NCBI GenBank assembly: GCA_024280295.1
Contig: JAJRQK010000047.1
Coordinates: 1 to 64,000, forward strand
Direction of reading: 5' to 3'
DNA length: 64,000 nucleotides
From: Bacteroidota bacterium
GTDB lineage: Bacteria; Bacteroidota; Bacteroidia; Flavobacteriales_D; Crocinitomicaceae
Position numbers and translations under genes: made by a program. Positions 55,526 through 64,000 of the stretch are shown piece after piece (positions within the stretch are counted from its first letter, which is position 1; each line of letters begins with the position of its first letter). The notes below the pieces were generated by a model that ran no database searches, was not told where the DNA came from, and was given only the letters and a program-made list of their open reading frames with translations.

Positions 55526-57360
55526 CTAATGCTTTGTGAATCTTAGAACTTGTATTCCACTTCTCAATGTGATTTCAATCAGATAAGTTCCTGAAGAAAG
55601 AGATTCGATCGAAATAGGACTCGAATTATAATTAATATCCTGTACTACACCAAAAAGATCGAAAATTCGAATGGAATTCAGCTGTGAAAGAAATAAAATC
55701 AACAGGCAGAGGAGTTAGGCAACTTACAATTTCTGAGAGTGACGCAAGTGAAACATCATCCACATAATAATAGATTTGCTGACCATTTTTAACCTTTGCA
55801 ACAGAATTATCTAAATAATTACCAATCATAAGCCACTCCTCCCCTCCAGCTGCAATAAAAGCACCTCCAATAGGATACCAATCTACTCGGTCAAGGATAA
55901 TATTAGTGTCTATAATTTGAGGAGTCAATGGGAGAATTCCTGAATGCGGAGGAATAAACTTTGTAGCTCCGAGATAAATTCCAAGGCCGTTTCTCGCTCC
56001 ATCCGATCCCAAATCCCCCACACTAACAAACATATTAACTGCGTATTCTACACCTACCAAAAGCGGGGTTAAAAGTTGAATTTGTAAATACTCTGAATTA
56101 GCATCCCACCAATACCCTATACCTGCATAAGCATTACCCGTTCGAGCAAGCTGTGAACCAGAAACATTGATTGGAACACCAACAGAATTGGTTGCATCAC
56201 ATGCATTAAAATAATCTGAGGTTCCGTTTATCATGCCACCAAGTCCATAAGTTGGAGACTCCCAACCGAGAACACCATGATCAGTAAAACTACTTGTTAA
56301 ACCAAACCCAGTAGTCGGACAAATCGTATATGTTTCGAAGCTAGGATTTGGCATCCTATTCAATCCGCTCAAAAGACTGAAATCGTAATTAATAAGTCGG
56401 TTTCCAATAGTCGAATTAGCTGGAAAAATGGTCGTGTCATTGATAGTTGCATCAATAATTGCCGACGAATTGAAGATCATACGTCTGAAAAAAAATAATT
56501 ATCGCCTTTTGAAAGTGTAAAATTGGTAAGAAAAGAAGTTGTACCAATTGGATTTATTTGACTACTAATTAAAATATCATAATTGGAATGAAAAAAATTT
56601 TCTGTCCCAGTGCTGTATAATTTCACTTGTTGGATTGATGCCATATTTATTGTTCCAGATTGACTCAAATTAAATTGAGTTGCAATTGGGAATACTCCTG
56701 TCGATCCAGATACTTTAACATTAAATGAAACAACTTCTTGCTCTAGTTTTCCAATTTGAGCATTAGAGAAATTTACTTTTTGCTCTGAAATACTTTCTAC
56801 AAAATAAGGACGAGAAGTAATGTTGAACATAGGCACTCCATTGTGATGATAATAATTATAGCCAACATTACCACTACCTGTATAAGTACTATTTGGAAGA
56901 CCAAGATACACCATTGAATTACAAGGCGCAGCACTGAAGTAAGTGTTTGATACAGCTCCGCACGCTGCATTGAGTGGTGGATTACGAATTGAATTTAACA
57001 CTATTGTAAAGCCAGTTTGAGCAGACATATTCATCGGAATATCGAACAAGATGGAGTTAACTTCTACTGAAGGTGTATATACTACTACTGGATAGGTTGT
57101 TGCTCCAATTATCATTGAAATTCCAGTACATGACCTAACGTCTGTTCCAATTGGAAAGACAATCACTCCTTGGCTTCCAAATCAAACCACCGAATTTCCA
57201 GATCCACCGTCTATTACTCCATTCGTTACTATGGTATATTACTTAACTTACTTTCTCCATCATTTGTCAAAGAAACAGAACTAACAGAACCGAGATAGTC
57301 AACTTGAGAAAAGCTGTTCATCGAAAAAAAACAAATACATAAAAGGATCAATAACCGCAT
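55526..57360 (-). pseudogene. decayed T9SS-sorted surface protein (BNR_assoc_N-like region and NPSFE...CP-like region)
   Basis: Signal peptide MRLLILLCICFFSMNSFSQ at 57360, in-frame stops near 57200, frameshift at 56477-56485, and a frame-displaced T9SS tail NSIRIFDLFGVVQD...LSSGTYLIEITLRSGIQVLRFTKH* ending at 55526. Confidence 0.85.
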
Positions 57361-57541
57361 AAACACTCGAATTTACAACAAGATAAATCAATTCTAACGA
57401 TGAAAATAATACCACAAGATAACTGACTAGGTTCATCTATTAATTGATAGTATTGACTTATTATCTGTTGTCTTTACATATTAAAATGAATCATTTTCGA
57501 AAGATTTAAGCATATAACTCTTCATTATGAAGTCAATAAAA

Positions 57542-57563
57542 AAAGGAGGTCTCCACCTCCTTT
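57542..57563. terminator. terminator hairpin
   Basis: AAAGGAGGT-ctcc-ACCTCCTTT with A-tract on one side. Confidence 0.7.
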
Positions 57564-57794
57564 CTCGATCTTAACCTCCTTACAAGTCAAGATCCTTATG
57601 AACTAAATAAAACTAATTGATACAATGTAGTATGCATTAGAATAAATTTAAATCAAACATGATCAATATACCTCTGGATTAGATCAATCTGACTTCGTGC
57701 TATCCTCCCGATAAATCAATCAATGCTACTAACTAAACAGATTTCGGTACAATAGACACTAAAGAAATTCTCCCGAAAAACACAGATCAAAAAA

Positions 57795-57818
57795 GGGCGT
57801 TCTATTACTAGAACGCCC
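57795..57818 (-). terminator. dnaK terminator
   Basis: GGGCGTTCTA-ttac-TAGAACGCCC, U-tract on minus strand (TTTTTTG). Confidence 0.85.
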
Positions 57819-57842
57819 CATCTTATCTATGAAAAGATACTA

Positions 57843-59741
57843 CTACTTCTCTTCTACTTCTTCAAAGTCGACATCTGTAACTTCATCTTCAGTGTTCGTG
57901 TTGTCTTCAGACGCACCGTCTGTAGTTTCACCACCTTCACTAGATGCTTTGTACATATCTTCAGATGCCGCTTGGAACACTTCATTCAACTTGTCCATTG
58001 CTGGTTCAAGGTTATCCATGTTTTTCGCCTCAAACTCCTTTTTCAATTCAGCCAACGCATCTTCGATAGGTTGTTTTTTGTCTTCTGGAATTTTATCTCC
58101 GTATTCTTTCAACTGACGTTCAGTTTGGAAAATTAATGAATCTGCTTTATTCACAACTTCAACAGCTGCTCTTGCTTTTTCATCTGCCTCAGCATTTGCC
58201 TCCGCTTCCGCTTTCATTTTCTCGATTTCCTCATCAGATAATCCTGAAGATGATTCGATTTTAATTGATTGCTCTTTTCCTGTCCCTTTATCCTTTGCCG
58301 AAATATTCATAATTCCGTTCGCATCGATATCGAAGATTACTTCAATTTGAGGAACTCCTCTTGGTGCTGGTGGAATGTCCGTCAATTGGAATCTTCCAAG
58401 AGACTTGTTGTCATTAGCCATAGAACGTTCTCCTTGTAATACATGAATATCAACTGATGGTTGATTTTCTGATGCTGTCGAGAATGTCTCAGACTTCTTC
58501 GTTGGAATTGTTGTATTTGCATCGATCAATTTGGTGAATACTCCACCCATTGTTTCAATACCAAGTGATAATGGAATCACATCCAAAAGAAGTACATCTT
58601 TCACTTCTCCCGTCAATACTCCACCTTGAATTGCAGCTCCTACAGCAACAACCTCATCTGGATTCACTCCTTTAGAAGCTTCTTTTCCGAAGAATTTCTT
58701 TACTGCATCTTGAATAATCGGAATACGTGTCGACCCCCCAACTAGGATAATTTCGTCGATATCACTGTTTGATAATCCTGCATTTTTCATTGCAGAACGA
58801 CAAGGCGCGATTGTACGCTCAACAATACTAGAAATTAATTGCTCAAATTTTGAACGTTGCAATGATCTTACAAGGTGCTTTGGTACACCATCAACTGGCA
58901 TGATGTAAGGCAAGTTAATCTCCGTTGAAGTCGTAGATGATAATTCAATTTTTGCTTTCTCAGCTGCTTCTTTCAAACGTTGAAGCGCCATTGGATCTTT
59001 TCTAAGATCTAATCCTTCATCACTTTTAAACTCTTCAGCCAACCAATTAATGATTGCATCATCAACATCATCCCCTCCTAAGTGAGTATCTCCATCTGTA
59101 GAAAGAACTTCGAATACTCCATCTCCCAATTCAAGGATTGAAACATCATGTGTACCTCCACCGAAATCAAAGACAACGATTTTTTGATCAATGCCTTTCT
59201 TGTCCATTCCGTAGGCAAGTGCAGCTGCCGTAGGTTCGTTGATGATACGCTTGATCGTTAAACCTGCAATCTCTCCAGCTTCTTTCGTGGCTTGACGTTG
59301 TGAATCGTTAAAGTATGCAGGAACAGTTACTACTGCTTCAGTTACTTCATGTCCAAGGTAATCCTCAGCTGTTTTCTTCATTTTTTGAAGAATCATTGCT
59401 GAAATTTCTTGTGGTGAATATTTACGGTCATCAATTAATACTCTTGGTGTATTGTTATCACCTTTTACTACTTTATAAGGAACGCGAGCGATCTCTTTCG
59501 CTACGTTGTCAAATGTTGTCCCCATGAATCGTTTGATCGAATAGATCGTTTTCTCTGGATTCGTGATGGCTTGACGTTTCGCTGGATCTCCAATTTTACG
59601 TTCTCCTCCTTCGACAAAAGCTACGATAGAAGGCGTAGTTCTTTTTCCTTCCGAGTTCGCAATCACTACTGGCTCACTTCCTTCCATTACAGAAACGCAT
59701 GAGTTCGTAGTTCCTAAGTCGATTCCAATTATTTTTCCCAT
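57843..59741 (-). CDS. dnaK: molecular chaperone DnaK (Hsp70)
   Basis: [46 protein letters not shown]. Confidence 0.98.
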   Translation of the reverse strand: MGKIIGIDLGTTNSCVSVMEGSEPVVIANSEGKRTTPSIVAFVEGGERKIGDPAKRQAITNPEKTIYSIKRFMGTTFDNVAKEIARVPYKVVKGDNNTPRVLIDDRKYSPQEISAMILQKMKKTAEDYLGHEVTEAVVTVPAYFNDSQRQATKEAGEIAGLTIKRIINEPTAAALAYGMDKKGIDQKIVVFDFGGGTHDVSILELGDGVFEVLSTDGDTHLGGDDVDDAIINWLAEEFKSDEGLDLRKDPMALQRLKEAAEKAKIELSSTTSTEINLPYIMPVDGVPKHLVRSLQRSKFEQLISSIVERTIAPCRSAMKNAGLSNSDIDEIILVGGSTRIPIIQDAVKKFFGKEASKGVNPDEVVAVGAAIQGGVLTGEVKDVLLLDVIPLSLGIETMGGVFTKLIDANTTIPTKKSETFSTASENQPSVDIHVLQGERSMANDNKSLGRFQLTDIPPAPRGVPQIEVIFDIDANGIMNISAKDKGTGKEQSIKIESSSGLSDEEIEKMKAEAEANAEADEKARAAVEVVNKADSLIFQTERQLKEYGDKIPEDKKQPIEDALAELKKEFEAKNMDNLEPAMDKLNEVFQAASEDMYKASSEGGETTDGASEDNTNTEDEVTDVDFEEVEEK

Positions 59742-60007
59742 GATTATTTTGTTTTCTAATTATCTTCTCTCTCCCTAAGTCAATCATTATGCCATTGAGT
59801 TTTTCTGACATTATTCTGACATTATTGACATTTTGAGTGTCAATAAGGGTTACAGCGCGCCTATTTGACAGACATTTTGGCAGACTGTTGGAGAAGAAAA
59901 CTATCAGATACGAAGACATAAGACCGACAGACTGTGTTTGTAAGGAATGTTTTGATGTTAGTTGTTAGAGAAGAATACCGCCGAAATCATCTTGTATGAA
60001 CCTACTT

Positions 60008-60979
60008 CTAATCCAACGCTTTATGTGAATTCTCGCTTGCCTTCAATAACTCTTCATACTGGGCAGGTGTAAGATCGTTGTGATAATAGCTAATCGGGTT
60101 AACCTTAGCCCCATTCTTTTCAACTTCGTAGTGAAGATGTGGTCCAGTTGATCGCCCAGTAGAGCCAACAAGTCCTATTAATTGTCCACGAGTAATTTTA
60201 TCGCCTTTTTTGACTTTGAATCCACTTAGGTGAGCGTAACGTGTTTTGTAGCCATAACCATGATTAATAATGATGCTTTTACCATATCCCCAACGTTTAT
60301 TCTCAATTTCTTCAACATAGCCATCTCCAGTTGCATAAACATCCGTTCCACGTTTCGCGGTGAAATCCATACCTGTATGCATGTGCCTTGTCTTATAGAT
60401 TGGATCAATTCTCCATCCAAATCCAGAAATTGCACGCTTCAAATCAGAGTTTCGAATTGGTTGAATAGATGGTATGCAGGTAATCATCTTTTCCTTATTC
60501 TTGACAAGTTTCAATAATTCTCTGAACGACATACTTTGTGCATCTAACCGCTTTTCAAGTTTGTCCATGCTAGATGACGTAGCTCGAAGAAGTTCATCAT
60601 TCGTCACACCTTTTAAATGCTCGTATTTATCACTTCCCCCTGTACCCATTCTACGAAGTTCTTCTGGGAATTTATCAGCGTAAAGTACATTGCGATACAA
60701 ATCTTCGTCGCGCCCTTCAATTACGTCGAGAACATCGTTGCATAAATCCATGTTCTCTTGTAGCCGTTCTAATTCAACTTTATTTAGATTTAAGTCAGAC
60801 AAAAGACGTTTCTCAGATGGTGAATCTATTTGTCGCGTAAAAAAAAGAGACAAAAGCAGTCCGACAATTAAACTTGGTGCAATAAAAAGTAATGTTTTCA
60901 GTATTCGTCTTCCAAGACTAACATTAACCTCTTCATAAGAAAGGTTATCAGGATTATATTTATACTTCTGTTTAGACAC
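60008..60979 (-). CDS. M23 family metallopeptidase
   Basis: HTGMDFTAKRGTDVYATGDGYV...YGYKTRYAHLS...GSTGRSTGPHLHYEV. Confidence 0.94.
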   Translation of the reverse strand: MSKQKYKYNPDNLSYEEVNVSLGRRILKTLLFIAPSLIVGLLLSLFFTRQIDSPSEKRLLSDLNLNKVELERLQENMDLCNDVLDVIEGRDEDLYRNVLYADKFPEELRRMGTGGSDKYEHLKGVTNDELLRATSSSMDKLEKRLDAQSMSFRELLKLVKNKEKMITCIPSIQPIRNSDLKRAISGFGWRIDPIYKTRHMHTGMDFTAKRGTDVYATGDGYVEEIENKRWGYGKSIIINHGYGYKTRYAHLSGFKVKKGDKITRGQLIGLVGSTGRSTGPHLHYEVEKNGAKVNPISYYHNDLTPAQYEELLKASENSHKALD

Positions 60980-61109
60980 GAGTACAAAATTACAAAGAAT
61001 TAGAGGAAGGGTTTGTTAAAAAAGGATAAGGAGATTGAATTCACTAGCTGGCATTCTGTATAAATTGACCTAAAGAAATCAGTATCTTTGCGTCAACTAT
61101 TTTTTTTCT

Positions 61110-62090
61110 ATGAAAGATTTAATTCAATCATCCCTATTAATTATCTTCCTAGCAGGAATTTCCATAACAGGTTCAGCACAGTTCGAAGGTCCAGCGGGAA
61201 CTTTAGGAACAAGTGCAATGCACAAAGATAGCAGTGACTTTATTGATTGGGCTATTGGCTGCACCCTTGAGTTAGGATACAAAGACATTTCCGATCAAGC
61301 ATTAGGGTTTGTTACATTTGGAACGCCAATTTCTGCAACAGGTTATCCAGATGGACAAGTTGTAAGTCTTGGAGATAGTGGAGTTGCAACAATCACTTTT
61401 ACAGTGCCAATAACGAACGGTCCAGGGAATGATTTTGCCATTTTTGAGAACAGTTTTAGTGCTACCTTTCTTGAACTCGCATTTGTAGAGGTGAGTAGCG
61501 ATGGGGTTAACTACTATAGATTTCCAGCGACATCAAATATCCCAATATCTCCACAAATTGGTCCATTTGATGCAACAAGTGATGCAACACTATTGAATAA
61601 CCTAGCAGGGAAATATGCCGCAAACTACGGAACTCCTTTTGATTTAGAAGAATTGAACGGGATCTTTGGTCTTGATTTACAAAACATCACACATCTGAGA
61701 ATTATTGATGTGGTTGGTTCAGTTTCAAGTTCTTTTAGTACTCAAGATCAATTTGGCAACTATATAAATGACCCTTTCCCAACTCCATTCGCATCCGGTG
61801 GGTTTGATTTGGATGGTGTTGGCGTAATCAATCAACAACCAGCTGGGTCTATTTCCATCGAAGATCAAACTCAGATAATAATATTTCCGAATCCAGTTGG
61901 TCATGGACAAGCGGTTCTAGTGCAATCAAGCGAAGAATTCACACAAGGAGTTCTTTATTCAATGAGCGGGAAGCAAATAGCATCATGGACTACATCATCA
62001 CATGTATTCCAATCGCTAGCTTCTGGAGTATACTTGATCTCGTTGATTTCCGAATCAACCAAAGTAACCCAAAAATTAATTGTGCGCTAG
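61110..62090 (+). CDS. T9SS type A sorting domain secreted protein
   Basis: Signal peptide; C-terminal IIFPNPVGHGQAVLVQSS...LASGVYLISLISESTKVTQKLIVR. Confidence 0.85.
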   Translation: MKDLIQSSLLIIFLAGISITGSAQFEGPAGTLGTSAMHKDSSDFIDWAIGCTLELGYKDISDQALGFVTFGTPISATGYPDGQVVSLGDSGVATITFTVPITNGPGNDFAIFENSFSATFLELAFVEVSSDGVNYYRFPATSNIPISPQIGPFDATSDATLLNNLAGKYAANYGTPFDLEELNGIFGLDLQNITHLRIIDVVGSVSSSFSTQDQFGNYINDPFPTPFASGGFDLDGVGVINQQPAGSISIEDQTQIIIFPNPVGHGQAVLVQSSEEFTQGVLYSMSGKQIASWTTSSHVFQSLASGVYLISLISESTKVTQKLIVR

Positions 62091-62187
62091 CATTCTCATT
62101 TTAGAGCCAAAAATAGAACAAAACCGAATCCATTTTCTTTATTTTATAATCAAGTCAATTTGACGAATAAAAAACTACAAACGGAAG

Positions 62188-62214
62188 GCACTGAAATTAT
62201 TAGTGCGTTTTTTT
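62188..62214 (+). terminator. Rho-independent terminator
   Basis: GCACT-gaaattatt-AGTGC followed by GTTTTTTTT. Confidence 0.7.
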
Positions 62215-62244
62215 CAATTGTTGATCATCTTATTTATCGATTCA

Positions 62245-64000
62245 TCATCTGATTATATTTATGTGACCAACCTTCTCTCGAACATCCGTCATTTCTACAT
62301 CAAAGGAATTTTTATATCGCATTTTCCAAATATACGCTCCATCTTGAACGTGAACACCTAATCCGTTCGTTCCATCCCATATAAATGTATCATCGTAAGC
62401 CTCAAATATTTTTTGCCCCCATCTATTGTAAATAACAAACTCAAATTCATCAAAGATGCACTCATGAGAAATTCTGAATCCATTATTATGTTCATCAGCA
62501 TTTGGCGTGAATGTATTTGGGACATAAATTGGGCAATCACAATCAATCACGAAGAACAATACTGTATCTCCTACATCTCCACATCCATAAGCCATTCCTG
62601 CTATTTGTATTGTATCTTCTAAATGATATAATTCTGTATATGTAAAGATATTCCCTTCAGTTCCATCGTACCAATGTAAGGAATCCAAATTGTTTATTTC
62701 AGGCGCAATAAAAATGATTTCTCCATCACAAATTTGTTTATCTGGCCCTAGCGTAAAGTCTACCCTACCAACTATCACATCAATAGAAGCGTATGCTGCA
62801 CATACTGCAAAGGCCTCAACAGTGTACGTACCTTCCCCAACAATAATAGACGCTGTTGTATCACCTGTATTCCACAAATAGGAAGCATTATCCATGGATG
62901 CTGTGATTTCAACCAAAGCTGTATCACACAGTAAAATCTGATCGATCAAATCAACAGTTGGAGTTGGCACCATCTGAATATCAAGTGTATCATACCCAGT
63001 ACAGTTATTGTTTCCAATTACCTGCACCCAAACTTGATTTTGAGAGTCAAATACATTCATCGATGTTGAATCACTTCCATCTGACCACAAGTAACTATTA
63101 TAAACTTGTCCTAGAGTATATGTGACAGTATCTTCATCGCAATATTTAGAAGGCCCAACAATAGAAGGCGTTGGAGCTAATATTTCAGTAATTTCTATTG
63201 TGTCTGATGATAGACAGCCAAAAACATCAACTACGTCAACATAATATATTCCCCCATCATTGATATCCACAGAAGAATTTGTCTCTAAAGTATTCCAAAG
63301 ATAAGTTACTCCTAAAGGGATTGCTGCATCAATCGTAATTGTTTCATACTCACAAATAATTTGATCCAAGCCTAAATTGATGTTTGATATTGCATGATAC
63401 CCAACGGTAATTGTATCCCTAGCAATGCAACCGTTCGTATCCATTACTTGCGCCCAAACAGTTGAGGAAGAGGAGATCAAATAGGTTGGCAAGATAGATC
63501 CGTCAGACCAAAGAACACTTCCTCCAAGAGGAATTGTTGGCACTAAAGCTAATGTGAATCCATCGCAAAGCATTGTATCATTACCTAAGTTATTTGAGAA
63601 ATTCAAGAAATCACTAACAATCAAGGAGTCTGTGGATGTTCCACATCCAGTTGTGATTGTTAACCAATAAACCCCTTGGTTGGTTACTGTAATATTTGGA
63701 ATATTATCTCCTGTGCTCCACAAATAAGATGGGTTAGAGACATTCACTGTTGACTGCATAGTTACAGGTGAACCAAAGCATACAGAAGTATCATTTCCTA
63801 AATTTACAACAGGTAATTGCGTTACATACACTTGCATTGAATCGTCAATCCAACAACCTTCAGGTGTCATGTAATTCACATAGTAATTTTGATCTAATGA
63901 AGGGTTAAAAACAGGTGTCGTTGACGTTGGATTTAATATCCCAGTTGTTGGTGTCCACGTAATATTAGATGAATTACCTAGATCAAGAGTGATTGTTTGA
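62245..64000 (-). CDS. large repeat surface adhesin with gliding-motility-associated C-terminal (CHU_C) domain, N-terminus outside window
   Basis: YVPNTFTPNADEHNNGFRI...FEFVIYNRWGQKIFEAYDDTFIWDGTNGLGVHVQDGAYIWKMRYK; repeated YLWNTGDTTASI-type units; frame open to the window edge. Confidence 0.88.
   Translation of the reverse strand, partial: QTITLDLGNSSNITWTPTTGILNPTSTTPVFNPSLDQNYYVNYMTPEGCWIDDSMQVYVTQLPVVNLGNDTSVCFGSPVTMQSTVNVSNPSYLWSTGDNIPNITVTNQGVYWLTITTGCGTSTDSLIVSDFLNFSNNLGNDTMLCDGFTLALVPTIPLGGSVLWSDGSILPTYLISSSSTVWAQVMDTNGCIARDTITVGYHAISNINLGLDQIICEYETITIDAAIPLGVTYLWNTLETNSSVDINDGGIYYVDVVDVFGCLSSDTIEITEILAPTPSIVGPSKYCDEDTVTYTLGQVYNSYLWSDGSDSTSMNVFDSQNQVWVQVIGNNNCTGYDTLDIQMVPTPTVDLIDQILLCDTALVEITASMDNASYLWNTGDTTASIIVGEGTYTVEAFAVCAAYASIDVIVGRVDFTLGPDKQICDGEIIFIAPEINNLDSLHWYDGTEGNIFTYTELYHLEDTIQIAGMAYGCGDVGDTVLFFVIDCDCPIYVPNTFTPNADEHNNGFRISHECIFDEFEFVIYNRWGQKIFEAYDDTFIWDGTNGLGVHVQDGAYIWKMRYKNSFDVEMTDVREKVGHINIIR

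Noticed and set aside
57829-58116. 95-aa plus-strand ORF antisense to dnaK
   Set aside because: Ser-rich translation typical of the reverse complement of a conserved coding region; dnaK itself is certain.
1-64000. CRISPR arrays, tRNA/rRNA genes, IS elements or prophage
   Set aside because: No regularly spaced repeats, transposase/integrase motifs, or cloverleaf/rRNA sequences were recognised by eye; a tool-based scan would be needed to exclude small RNAs.

Overview
This 64-kb, low-GC window has the gene content of a Bacteroidota (Flavobacteriia-like) chromosome. The calls include T9SS-sorted and gliding-motility surface proteins, a bacillithiol deacetylase, a CcsBA fusion, a CcoNO fusion, and many LytTR, propeller and outer-membrane proteins. 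Most of it is core genome: yigZ, rpsP-rimM-trmN6, a complete cbb3 oxidase region (hemN-ccoI-ccoS-ccoNO-ccoQ-ccoP-ccoG-ccoH-safE) divergent from an Fnr-like regulator, cysteine desulfurase, dnaA with a possible oriC, dnaE with a fused proofreading exonuclease, bshB1, ccsBA, dnaK and an M23 peptidase. I saw no CRISPR array, prophage, transposon, tRNA or rRNA. The observations most worth checking are: (1) a G10 homopolymer in ccoP, plus shorter G-runs elsewhere in the same operon, where any +/-1 slip deletes the C-terminal heme domain; (2) paired TGAY-N4-RTCA palindromes upstream of the cco operon and between hemN and fnr; (3) a multiply frameshifted and internally deleted T9SS surface-protein pseudogene; (4) a small gene relic in an intergenic gap; (5) DnaE with an intact fused DEDDh exonuclease and a degenerate PHP site; (6) a 21-bp-phased direct repeat upstream of an orphan exported protein, together with a membrane-anchored propeller-LytTR regulator; (7) a degenerate structured repeat or RNA-like element at 4815-4905. 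I found no clear multi-gene system of undescribed type. All calls come from reading the sequence; no database search was run.
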